DNA from: Epithemia pelagica
Lineage: Eukaryota > Bacillariophyta > Bacillariophyceae > Surirellales > Surirellaceae
Direction of reading: 5' to 3'
DNA: 64,000 nt
NCBI GenBank assembly: GCA_946965045.2
Contig: OX337237.1
Span: 2,232,001-2,296,000 of the forward strand
Every line of letters starts with the position of its first letter. Position 1 is the stretch's first letter. A model generated the notes under the pieces. The model was given only the letters and a program-made list of their open reading frames with translations, was not told the origin of the DNA and did not search any database. The position numbers and the translations under genes are program-made. This document shows positions 33,001 through 43,374 of this stretch, in pieces.

Positions 33001-36000
33001 CGTCTTTTGGGTGAAGTCGCTTCATGCGCAGAATTGCGAGCTCACTGACTATAGTTTTGCCCGATCCCGTGGGGGCTCCCAGAAATACAGGGGTGTCCGT
33101 ATGGTACAATACATGAAAGAGTTGCGTTTGGATAGGATTGAATGTGTCGAACTTTTCCGAGTACAGAGATTCATACCTGGAATCCTGAAGGGCGGTTGTC
33201 GGAAGAGGAGTCAAATCTTGAAGATTTGTTTCAGGGCGTTTCTTACTTGGAATGACAATCTTGTCAATAGAGACTGGCAACAAGTATTCCGCCCCGACCC
33301 AGCTATCACTCACAGCCCGGATAAAGTACTGACTGGGAGCTTGCTCAAACACAGGAATCGGTATATCCAAGACCAATGGCTCCTCGTGAGAAGAATTATG
33401 ACGTCGTTGCGAGAATACTATTGTTTCATGATGATACATTTTCGTTGTGCTTCCATCTTCAATCCACAACCAAAAGGATTGCGCACCTCCATGCCATCGG
33501 CGGTTCCAATCGAATGATGGGACAATGGTAAGATGAAAGTTGAACACCTCCGAGGTCACTGGCTGTACCTTACAGGTTATCTCGAGATTGGGAATCCATC
33601 GAACCAGTCGTTGAATTTTTTCGCCTCCGCCTTTCTGATTCGTTTTGGCAATCTGTCCAACTTCACGGGGATGCACGTCCAACAATGACAATGCCGTTGC
33701 AAGACCGTCCGATGACCTGCTACTTCTTGAGTTGTTTGCGTGTAATTCAATGCTAGAAAGTTGTTGCTCTTTCAATTCATCACCGTGAAAATGACGCAGA
33801 GGAGATTGAAACCACCAAATTTGATTGTCCACACTCTTTGCTAGCCGCAATAATTTCAACGCCGCCGCACCTTTACCATCGGCGGTGCATAATTCAAACA
33901 AAGAGCGGGCGATACGGCCGGCATTTGCAGCCACGTAGTTCATGTCGGAAATAAGCGTAAAACCCTTGATTTTGTTCGAAGTTTTCGAAATATAAATTTG
34001 AATCAGAATGAAAGCTTTGTCCACCGGGCCTGTGACGAGACTATGTCCATCATCATCCAAGCCTGCCCCTTGCAATTTTATGGGACATTCTCTGGCATGC
34101 AAACTACCCAATTCTGATAGCTCCTCTTGTCGCACTTTCATGTTACGGAATTCAGTTGCCGAACAAACCAGTTTGAGCAGAAAGGCGTCCGACACAGCGC
34201 TATCTGGCATTGATATCGCTCCTCCATGCTCTCGTAGCTGTTGCTCCCGTTGCTGTTGGGATTTAAGCATATCGTTGAAAGTTGCAATGCTTTCGGCTTG
34301 AATATAATAGTGAGCCGCAACCTTGCCTTTGTACGCCATTGACAAGTTTCCCGTGTCTGTATGATGACGGATCATTTGATTCTGTTCCAGTTGCCTGGCA
34401 GCTTCCGAAATGAGTTTTGTGCAATGACGTTGCAAAGAGGGATCATCGGTTTTAGCATCATGCGAGATCCCATACGCCAACGGATTTCGCATCATTCGTG
34501 TGTACAAATATGTCTATAAAGTATCAATCATAGTCAGTGGGACAATCAAAGGAGTTGACACATCGCAACTTCAAACTCATTGTCTTACATAGGTGAGCCA
34601 CTTGGCCCCTTCGGCAATTGTCGTGACAGTTCCCCCGACGATTTCCGCATTCAAGTGATCGGGAAGCTGTCGAATGAAATTGGATTCAATGGGGACTGCT
34701 CTTACCAACTTATTCAAATACTTCGGAAAAGCCTCAGCCGATGTGATTAAAGTGGCTTCACCTGATGTGTCAAACTGTGGACGTCCGGCTCGACCTACAG
34801 AGAAGTAAGTGAGAATGAGATCGCTCTAATTCATGTTTCCTCGACAGATACAGACAGTCTGACCTACGCACCGAAGATTTGTTGAACATCCAGAATACTC
34901 AAATCAACCACACCACCCTTTTCTGGATTGTAAACGTCTGTGCCTTTGATTATGACAGTATGGGCTGGGAGATTGATTCCCCAGGCAAGCGTTGCCGTAC
35001 AACTGGAGGCAGGAAAACAACAGCTGAGAATCCTTGTCACTATATATTGCGACCATCCTCGACCACGCCATCATGGAGCACGTACCATAATACTTTGATA
35101 GCTCCATCGTAGAACATTTGCTCGGTTAACTTGCGGTCATTCCTGAGCATACCTGCATGGTGAATACCCATTCCATTATCAAAAAGATGCTTCATCTGTG
35201 GGTTACGAGCATTTTTCTGAACGCGCTCTGCATATCGCGCATGCATTTTTGCCAACTTGGAATCTTGTCCTTGGTCCTTCGTATCAGCGTGCTTGACTAC
35301 AAAATACCGATCCAACAGTCCTTGAGCCGCCGCCAACTCGGCCAGTGCGTTGGCCGTATCGCTGGTACCCTTTCGCGAATGAACAAAGACCATGACTTGA
35401 TAGCCACGTTTTAATGAATCCAATACAGAATCAAAACATACTTGGTTCATTTTCTGTTCCTTGATCCGTGGATCCTTGGTTCCTGGTGTCGAAACGCCCA
35501 CAAATGTTTGAATCAAAGGTACTGGTCGATGTTCCGGTCCAAAAAAGAAGGTTCCCTGTGGTGGTGCTTGTAGGAATTCCGCCACATCTTGGTAATTCGG
35601 CAAAGTGGCGGACAAGGCGACAATCCGTGTTTGTCTTTGTCGACGTTCAACCAATCGATGCAGCCGGGCAACGACCGATTCAATTACGGCTCCTCGGTCG
35701 TCGGCCAGTAAATGGACCTCATCAATAATGAGCAGTCCGCATTGAGTCCCCAAGGCCGTGTCATCTGTCGATTTCCGTGTCACCACATCCCATTTTTCTG
35801 GAGTCGTGACGAGAACATGAGCCGATTCGGCCTCTGCTCGCGTGAGTTGCATATCACCTGTCAATTCCCGAACAATGAGACGCGAGGACTCCAATTTGGA
35901 GGAAAACTTTTCCACCACTTCTTGGGCCAAAGCTTTCATAGGAGCAATGTACACCACTTTGGTTCCTGTTTCCAAGACATCGCGGTCATTGTTGCCGCCG

Positions 36001-37332
36001 CCAATTAAGCCTACATCTCGGAAATGGGCCACGACTGTCAGCAACGCCACATTGGTCTTGCTGAACAAAACAAATCGAGAAATTTCATTCCATCAAGAGA
36101 CACAGCTATGAGTGCAATGTTACGAAGAAGGACCACAAGCCATTTCATCCTTGACAGACTTACCCGGCTCCTGTGGGAGCGCACACCATCAAATTGTCTC
36201 GTGAATGAAAGGCTTTCTCGAAAACAGTAGATTGCATAGGATTTAGGGAAGTCGTACCGGTAAAGACTCGTCGTTCATCCGCCGTCAGTAGGTTACTTAA
36301 TACCAAGCGAGGGTGCAATTTGGATTCATCTCGTTCTTGCGGGGGAATGATAACTGTTTCGTGATCGTCATAGGTTTCATGAATGGTACCACGAGGCAAT
36401 CCGCGTTGATCGTAGTACTGTCGAGATCCTTCCGGCAAAAGAGATTGCTGCAATGCCTCTAAATCCAGTGCTGAAGAGGTCATCAAGCCACCGGGCCCCA
36501 GTGGTCTTGTATCCAAGTTTCCAAAGGCCGAGGAAGGATCGCTCCCATCTTGGTACTCCTCTGGAACCAAAGCACCCGCTTCCTTGGCACGTTGCCAAGC
36601 TTGTTGGGCCCGTTTCTGTGCCTTTTCCGCTTGTTTCTGGAATTCCTTGGTACTAGCCAATCCAATGGTGTGGGTCCGACTGGCTGCTCCACTTGCTCCA
36701 CCACCAAGAGCGGCTTGAGCTTCCACTTGCGCCAAGGTGGCCAACTCGGAAGCTTGTTGCGCTTCTTGAACCAAGTAGGTTCGCCGTTCTGCACCCACAT
36801 CCACCACCTCATTCTGGTTACTTGGAGGAGGTTGCGTATATTGCCGCAGCTGTGTTGCCGTAATGTGGGTGGCAATTTCCGACATGTGTGGTAACAATTG
36901 TTCAATGGTGGCCAAGGCTGCTTCAGAAAATCCCAACACATTGAAGAGCGCATCTTGTTGTTGGGCAGCCGCCATATCTGAATCTAAGGCCGACTGGTGC
37001 TGAGTCGCAATCTCCCAGACTTGCTGCATCAAATAGTCCGTTCCCAGTTCGGAAGATACTCGTTCCAACAAGGAATGCAGCCAATCAACGGAAAACTCTG
37101 GAGAGGAAGTTGAACTAGATTCACGGATGTTGCTGTTGTCAGATACGTTTGCGGTCTTCTCGGAAGTGGCTGCTGTTGCCGCGGCCAACAATGGTTGCAC
37201 GTTTCTAAGGGCAAGAGCCAGTGCCTGTAGGGCGGACTGGAGCGGTTCACCCGAGTCCATATCGTGGTGGTTAAGTGTGATACCACCAGCCGCATCGTCT
37301 CGCCGATCCAGTTCCTCCAATATGGCTTCCAT
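30010..37332 (-). CDS. ASCC3: ASCC3/Slh1-type double Ski2-like RNA helicase
   Basis: Ten exons on the minus strand: 37332-36164, 36060-35086, 35002-34872, 34794-34589, 34513-32836, 32735-31921, 31846-31768, 31684-31602, 31546-31032, 30958-30010. Phases close at every join and give 2199 aa, close to human ASCC3 (2202). First cassette: [22 protein letters not shown] (Walker A), IIDEVHLL (DEVH), [35 protein letters not shown], then a Sec63-like unit. Second cassette: [69 protein letters not shown], ending in a second Sec63 domain. [21 protein letters not shown] and PRMATMNKP favour ASCC3 over the spliceosomal Brr2. ASCC3 (RQT complex) dissociates collided ribosomes and acts in alkylation repair. 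One intron (31685-31767) has the weak donor GTTCGT. The N-terminal 370 residues are Ala/Gln-rich. Confidence 0.95.
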
Positions 37333-37656
37333 GATACTTTTTCGTTTTAGAGACAGTGAGTTTATGTGTATTCAAGATTGTTTTGATATAGAGATACGTT
37401 CGTGTTTCTTGGACCATGGGGGTATGACTTGACGGTGCGGGTCTGTGAGTGATGAGCGGTTATTACACGCGTTTGGGTCGCGTACATCGCATGCTTCAGC
37501 GGAGCCTCGCCGCGCTCGGTACTCTCTTCCCCGCGAAAGCGAGTCCTGCGTGCCAGTACCAATACCAAGGCCAACTCTGGCCGAAGTGTAATCCACGGTC
37601 GGTCGTTTCAAGAGCCGTCACGCGCGCTTTCTCCGAGTTGCCTCCATCTCACTCTG
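37333..37656. other. ASCC3 upstream region
   Basis: 324 bp between the ASCC3 ATG and the left edge of the segmental duplication. GC-rich patches (GCCTCGCCGCGCTCGG) are visible but no gene. It presumably holds the ASCC3 promoter. Confidence 0.45.
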
Positions 37657-37788
37657 ACTCGTGCTCACAAAACTTTACAAGAGAGTTCTGGAATAACCAC
37701 CGAGAGAAGCTGATTGTCATCCAGGAACGGGAAAGACAAAACAAATCAATGTCACCTTGCTTCTGTCAACAAAGGAAGTGAACCACTA

Positions 37789-38163
37789 ACTCCATACCAG
37801 ACTGTGTAGGTAGTTCGTCTCACATTTTTATACTACAGTAGGAATTTTTTGTACGACCGGGAAGTAGTTTCGTGCGAGTCGCGCGGTTTCCCTCTCGTGT
37901 GTGACACTTGTGTGACACTTTGTGACATGGCTTCCAGGAATTTCTCACTACCTACACAGCTTGATATGGAGTAAGTTTACTACTTCCCTGTGTCTGGCCG
38001 TCCTCTCGCGTCGGGCGCGCCCGGCTTGTCGGGAGAATGACTCGACGGGCAATTGTCTTGTCGGGCGTGCGCCCTCCTCGACCATTGCCCTCCTCGTCAT
38101 TCTACCCTCCGCGCCGGGCGGTCCCTCCTTGAAAGGACTCGACACCGGGAAGTATTAATACTA
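37789..38163. mobile_element. 375-bp insertion upstream of phosphatase copy 1
   Basis: Present in copy 1, absent in copy 2, where the flanks read straight through as GAACCACTACCTCG. ACTA occurs at both edges (37785-37788 and 38160-38163), consistent with a short target duplication. Its left half has inverted ends: CTCCATACC...TGTGTAGGTAG at 37790-37813 against CTACCTACACAG...TATGGAG at 37948-37971. The right half repeats GGGAAGTA motifs and is GC-rich. No coding content. Probably a MITE or nested MITEs. Confidence 0.7.
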
Positions 38164-38216
38164 CCTCGTGAGATCGTTTCGATTGGTGCAGAGACAATCA
38201 ATAAAGAAGAGCAAAG

Positions 38217-40075
38217 ATGAGACTCTTTCGTCCTCAGGGAAATCGAATACGGAGTCAGTTCGCATTCCTTCCTCCCATGGAATGGACCGGGCTGTATTCT
38301 CTCTGGATATGTTTCGCACTGTGGGGAACAAGAACGGTAACTGAGGCAGTCCAAGTTCTTCCTCGAGGTTGCGGTGGTTCCATTCACCATGTGCGCATTG
38401 CTGTGGGACCCGATCCTTCCACTTCCATGATTGTCAGTTTTGCCAGTATCTCCAGTCGTTTCGTAAAAGGAACCATTTCCCCCGTGGGAGGAGTCCGTCT
38501 GGGAATCTCTTCCGACGAATTGTCGACTGTGTATATGGAGGAGGACAAGGGCGGTCTTTCAGCCCGTTGCTACAACGTCACCACCTTGAAACGCGGATTG
38601 AGCAACGATGAAAGTAACCGTACTTCGACCGTGTATTGGTCTCCTTTTTACCACCATGTTCTGATTACCGGACTTGAGCCTTCAACTAAGTATTACTATC
38701 AGCCCGTCTTCCAAGCCAATCGAGAAGAATTTCAGAGAATCTACGGGTCAAGCCTTGCTTTGAACAGTCTCCGTAACACCGACGGCACAATTCAAGGAGA
38801 AACGAAACGACCGGTACCCTCGAAATACTCTCCTGCAAAGAATGGAACCATAGAAAAAGAGGGCTTCCGTGGTCGCACTCTTCGGCGTCAATTGCTTCGT
38901 TGGGGTCCGTACGATGGATCTGCAAGTGCATGTCCGTCAAAGGAGAAGATCCGTTCCTTTCAAACAGCCCCCTCTCCTTCTTCCTCGGTTTCAGCAACAT
39001 TTGCAGTACTGGGTGATTTGGGCCAATTTCCTCATTCCCAACTAACCATGGAGGGCGTGCTGCATTGGAAAGAAGACATTGATGCCGCCATTTTGGCTGG
39101 TGATATTGCCTACACCGGAGAGGACCACCGACGATGGGATACATTTTTGGACTTTCTGGACGATTACATGGCCTTTGAAGCTATACCAGTATGTTTTGTT
39201 CTTCTCATATTTTACCCGGCTGTGAACCATGTGCCGCTTCAACATGGTAAGTCTCACTCTTCCCGTTTTTCTCTTTCCAGCTCCAGATCTGTCCAGGAAA
39301 TCATGATATTGACAAGTACGAAACGTCCGATCAAATTTTCTTGGCGTACGAGACACGATTTCGTATGCCTCATGTGAAGCCTCCGCAACTGGGCACTTAT
39401 CAAGGTCCCGAGGGAAGACTCAACATGGAACAGCCTCCATACCCGCTGCCCTATGAGTACGGAAACTCATACTACTCCTGGAAATATGCTAGTGCTCACT
39501 TTATTATGGTTAATGCATACGCTTCCATGGATCCAGGATCCCAGCAACGGCATTTCATCGAAACTGAACTTCAACGTGTGAATCGCAACGTTACACCGTG
39601 GGTGATTGTCGTGATCCACACACCCCTTTATAACACTTTTGGTTTGCATCTGAAGGATCCACAAATTCTCGCGGCAAAGGAACATTTGGAACCACTGTTT
39701 GTCCAATATCGTGTCAATATTGTCTTTTCGGGTCATATTCATGCGTACTCTCGATCGCATGGCGTGACTTTCGACAAGCTTGATCCCAAGGGTCCAGTTC
39801 ACATCACTGTTGGTGCCGGTGGTCGAAAATGTGAAGCCCCCTTCCGAAATCGTACTGCCGAAGAATGGGTGGCTGTGCGCGATGCCACCATGTACGGCTT
39901 TGGCATGTTGCGAATTCACAACTCTACCATTGCCGAATGGGATTGGATTCACACGTCGGCCACGGACGATGATCGAAAGTACAATCAAGTCTCTGGGGCT
40001 CCGGAAGAGCATTTGGATCCGGGACGGCCAGATCATGTGTACATTGTCAACCAGTATTTTTTGCAACACGAGTGA
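38217..40075 (+). CDS. Purple acid phosphatase-like metallophosphoesterase, copy 1
   Basis: Exons 38217-39188 and 39281-40075 (92-nt intron GTATGT...TTCCAG, phase 0) give 588 aa. N-terminal hydrophobic stretch (LYSLWICFALW, residues 26-37) suggests a signal peptide or anchor. A fibronectin-like N-terminal region (HHVRIAVGPDPSTSMIVSF...LITGLEPSTKYYYQP) precedes the metal site: VLGDLGQF (about 265), AGDIAYTGED (294), CPGNHDID (330), VVIHTPLY (434) and SGHIHAYSR (474). Together these are the five blocks of plant-type purple acid phosphatases (binuclear metal, hydrolysis of phosphomonoesters), typically secreted for phosphate scavenging. Multiple NxT/S sites. Differs from copy 2 by about six residues. 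A 375-bp insertion ends 53 bp before its ATG. Confidence 0.92.
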
Positions 40076-40341
40076 ATATTCCCGCATGCTGCACGCCCTT
40101 TTTTCAGAACAAGTGAACAAACTTTTCAACGGCCATGAAGGGCTCATTAATCAAACTGTTGTATTCTGATTTGTCAAATCGACCATTCTGTCGAAACGAA
40201 ACCACAAGATAGTGGAATTATGCTCGAAGTAACGCTATTAAAGTCCCTCTTAGTACATTTACGCGTATGCGACTGGTTTATGAAGACTTCCGGTCTTCCG
40301 ACTTCCGATCGACAAACAACGGTCGAAAATTCGACTCCACT

Positions 40342-41246
40342 TCAGGAAGTTTTTACAACTGGTACTTCCGTGGTCTGCACAACGGGAAATTCGGATGCAG
40401 TTGAGAGGTCATTGTGACTGCTTGACGTTTTCGGGACATTCAGGTGCTTCTTAGCCTGCTGGTAGCGTTGCTTGGCTTCTTCCATTGCTACCATGGCTTG
40501 TTCCAACGATCCAGCGGTATTCTTCTCCTTCTCGTGTTCACGACTCTTCTTGCTACTGTGGTGGTGGCTGTGATGATGAGAATCACCGTCGTCGTGTTTC
40601 TTTTTGTGATGGCGGTGAGAGTGCTGTTCACCGTCTCGCTTATGGTGGCTGTCTTTATGATGTGATCGTTTCTCAGTACTACTTTTCGCTTCATGAAGTT
40701 CACCACTTCCATCATCGTCCAAACTTTCACTGACATCACGGCCGCCTTTTGACGTCTCATCCTTGGATATTTTGCTCGTTTTTGCAGCCCGCATACTTCG
40801 TTCGCTGTGTTGTCGATGTCCTCGGAGACTTCTCGTGCTCTGACTTCGATGATGTCTCATAAGTCTGAAACTGCTTTGACGAGGAAGACTAATGCCACCA
40901 TTCTGCGATGAGTTCTTGTCATGGCGGCTGGAACTAGCCTTGCTGTCATCGTCATCGTCTTTTCCGCCACCGAGGCTTTGGCTGCTATTCTGACGGGTCA
41001 AAAATGCACGTGTCTGTCGAAGATTAAGAGGTTTGCTGTTGTCTTCTTCACCGCCTCCTCCCCCACCGAGACTTTGACTGCTATTTTGACGTTTCAAAGA
41101 CGCACGTGTATGTCGACGATTTGTATGGTTGTCGTTACTGTCTCCGCCGCTACCAAGGTTGTGACAACTATTTTGACGGTTTAACATTGTGACCCCGTCA
41201 ACAAGGCGACCGCGTGCACGTCGTCGTGGATGCTGACTCTGTCTGG
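40342..41246 (-). pseudogene. Truncated 3' copy of the Ser/Arg/His-rich gene
   Basis: Equivalent to the last 905 bp of the complete gene at 55481-57880, with few substitutions. It encodes the C-terminal roughly 300 residues, from RQSQHPRRRARGRL to the stop. The upstream two thirds and promoter are missing: at 41246/41247 the host sequence stops and retroelement sequence begins, in the same reading frame, so the open frame continues into a reverse transcriptase. It therefore has no host start codon of its own beyond internal Mets. Confidence 0.85.
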
Positions 41247-42720
41247 TTGTTTTTCGTTTATCCAACAATTCTTGGACTTGTTTTGTCCAGCCGACCTTCT
41301 TCTCATACGGGAGGCGAAGAAGGAGTCGTCTGGTGTCAATGGTCCAGCCGAGAACACGTTGTTCTTCGACTGGGGCGCCCTCTGCTTTCAGTTTGTCATC
41401 TTCTAGCATTGCTTTGCGGGTGATGGGTTCGTCGTCGGCGAGAGGTCGAGTCATAAGATGGACAATCAACGGAACGATGCATGGGCAGCGATGAATGTTC
41501 TCTTCAGTGGCCAGGAACAGTTGGATCATGTCATCTAAATAACAGTCATGAAATCCGTGGGGATGAGGAGGAACCATGACGGCTAGTTCTTGTGCTTGTG
41601 CAATGGGAATGTCTTCGGATAGGAATTGGGGCGGGCCAATGCCTGACTGAAGTGGGGAGACACAACAATCAGGCGTCCATTCTTGGAGATCGGCAAGATC
41701 ATTGCAAAGATCTGTCCCGATTTCGGAAACGACGGAAAACTCGGCGGGGTTGGCGGAGGCTCCGAAAGTCAGTCGAAGGTTCAGATGGGCGAACAAGTTT
41801 GACGGGTCGATGGTGATATTCCTGGCGGCCACTTCGCCGTCGCCATGGATGCGACGATAGGCCGATGCCCAATCGAATTTACTCAACAAAATCTTCTCGG
41901 TGGGGTGGTGCCAGCGTAATACAACAATTTGATGAATGATGCGATCAATGCAATGGCCCATCACGAGGTCAATTAGCTGTTCCTGATCGATGAGGTCGTT
42001 TGTGGAGGGACAGAAACCGAGAGAGAAGGATTGGTCATGGGTCAAGCGGTCTTTGGGAATCAGGTCGCCGTGAGCGTCGATTCCCAACTGGTGAGCCACT
42101 CCCATCGGGCTGATACGACTATGTTTGATCGATTTTGCACAGCTAAATGTGATTGGGAGGGAGTAACCACGAGAGGCATCCTTTAGCAAGACTTTGGTCA
42201 GTGCCTCAGGATTCTTCTTTCCTGAGGCATGGTTTCCATACTCAAGGATTGCGTCGTTCTCAGCTCGCCGTGCGGTCTCATCTTCCACAGCTGTGAGGGG
42301 GTAGGAGACGCCGTGAGAGATAATGGACTTGAGGCGAGGCCAATAGGGATGGCCTGCCAGTAAGGGCTCCAAGACTCCGGCTGGCCGGAATTCGGATCCT
42401 GGGGAGATGACCGAGTATGGATAGGCGTCAAGGAGACGCTGCATGTCCATATCATATTCATCAATCAACCGTGAGTTGAATTCAGCGTTAGCGACAGCGA
42501 CTTCATCTGGATGAATGTCGTGGCGAAACGGGGAATCGTGTGGTGTATCTTGCTCAGTCTGGGAGATGGCAATGATGACATCCAACGATAGGGGATGGCT
42601 TTCTTGACGGAGTGCCGGAGGGAAGAGTCGGTTCGGGAAGATCTTGGGTACATCGTTCGGGAGGTAGGGCTTGGGATCATCATACTTGGGGAAAGGACGG
42701 GGCAATAGTCTAAACTCACC
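41247..42720 (-). pseudogene. Reverse transcriptase fragment fused in frame to host gene tail
   Basis: About 491 codons after the TAA at 42721-42723. RT blocks: LLSKFDWASAYRRIH (catalytic Asp A), LRLTFGASANPAEFS (template grip), HDCYLDDMIQLF (YxDD-type catalytic loop as YLDD), then VLGWTIDTRRLLLRLPYE (thumb) and KKVGWTKQVQELLDKRKTT. There it joins RQSQHPRRRARG of the host gene. RNase H and any recombinase are absent. The open frame as a whole (RT plus host tail) runs 42720 to 40342 without a stop, so a chimeric protein is possible on paper. Confidence 0.78.
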
Positions 42721-43371
42721 TTATAGTTGAACATCCGCGTTTCGAGCATCTTGTAGTCGTTTCACATTCCGGCGGAGAGGGCGTCCCGAGAAGTCAGATC
42801 CTTCAATCGCAGATTCGCTTCCTGGAAGAGAATTCTGGATTTGTGAGGATAGATTTGGGGGAAAATGGTCGGTGGTCTTGGGGGTCGTGTCAAGGGTAAG
42901 GAAACTTGAAGGGCGGAGAGCCGAATCCGAAGGGGCTGGGATCAACGAAAGCGAATCGGAAGGGGATAAAGTCTTGGGGATAACTGGAGAAAGCGAAGCC
43001 GGCTGACTTGCATCAAAAAGTCGAATCTTGTTGAGAGATCCACAGTCCGTTGGAAAACGCACATGTGGAGTCGTCGTCAAAAGATTTGTCTTGGGGAGAA
43101 TTTGTCTATGGATCGCAGCAGCACAAGCATCTGGATGCCGTGTGTGGTTTTGAGATGGTTGATGGGGAAGGAAGGGATTTTCTGTTGAGGGAATGGATGG
43201 GATGTCATGGGATGACGGGGAAGCGAGAGGTGGAAGAAACGATGGAACTATTATCGGAGCAGATGAGTGAACTATGGGGAGACGATGGGAGAAGTCAACG
43301 GGTTGACTGTCGACGTTCGGTGGTCCAGGAAGGGGAGATGTGGAGGAAGTGACAATCAACCCTTCATGGCG
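42721..43371 (-). CDS. Gag-pol linker region (readthrough product)
   Basis: About 216 codons in the Gag frame, between TGA (43372-43374) and TAA (42721-42723). Pro/Ser-rich and low complexity (TSPLPGPPNVDSQPVDF, LPPLASPSSHDIPSIPS), with no catalytic motif I recognise. It has no good initiator (the first sense codons after TGA lack ATG), so translation would need readthrough of the TGA. The closing TAA may be a nonsense mutation, because the RT continues in the same frame. Confidence 0.5.
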   Translation of the reverse strand, partial: RHEGLIVTSSTSPLPGPPNVDSQPVDFSHRLPIVHSSAPIIVPSFLPPLASPSSHDIPSIPSTENPFLPHQPSQNHTRHPDACAAAIHRQILPKTNLLTTTPHVRFPTDCGSLNKIRLFDASQPASLSPVIPKTLSPSDSLSLIPAPSDSALRPSSFLTLDTTPKTTDHFPPNLSSQIQNSLPGSESAIEGSDFSGRPLRRNVKRLQDARNADVQL

Positions 43372-43374
43372 TCA
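43300..43374 (-). promoter_or_regulatory. Putative stop-codon readthrough signal (element 1)
   Basis: The TGA that ends Gag (43374-43372) is followed by CGC. Nine nt after the stop a 12-bp stem begins: GGGUUGAUUGUC (43362-43351) pairs with GACAGUCAACCC (43311-43300), with one G-U pair and a 39-nt loop. UGA-C plus a hairpin 8-9 nt downstream is the type II readthrough layout known from plant RNA viruses and alphaviruses. The frame downstream is open and coding-like. Inference from sequence; not tested. Confidence 0.6.

Larger units (their letters stand above)
37657..41246. repeat. Segmental duplication, copy 1
   Basis: Matches 53181-56385 at near identity. Left match begins at ACTCGTG(G/C)TCACAAAAC; right match ends at GACTCTGTCTGG (41246, equivalent to 56385). 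Copy 1 carries a 375-bp insertion (37789-38163) and about 10 extra bases (ACCACCGAGA region) relative to copy 2. It contains a complete phosphatase gene and only the C-terminal part of the Ser-rich gene. Confidence 0.95.

Noticed and set aside
30010-37332. Assignment to spliceosomal Brr2 (SNRNP200)
   Set aside because: Motifs FEKAF after the LNPMQS block and the second-cassette [19 protein letters not shown] sequence fit ASCC3 better, and the total length equals ASCC3.
40342-42705. A single normal host gene of 787 codons
   Set aside because: Comparison with 55481-57880 shows it is a junction of retroelement and truncated host sequence.
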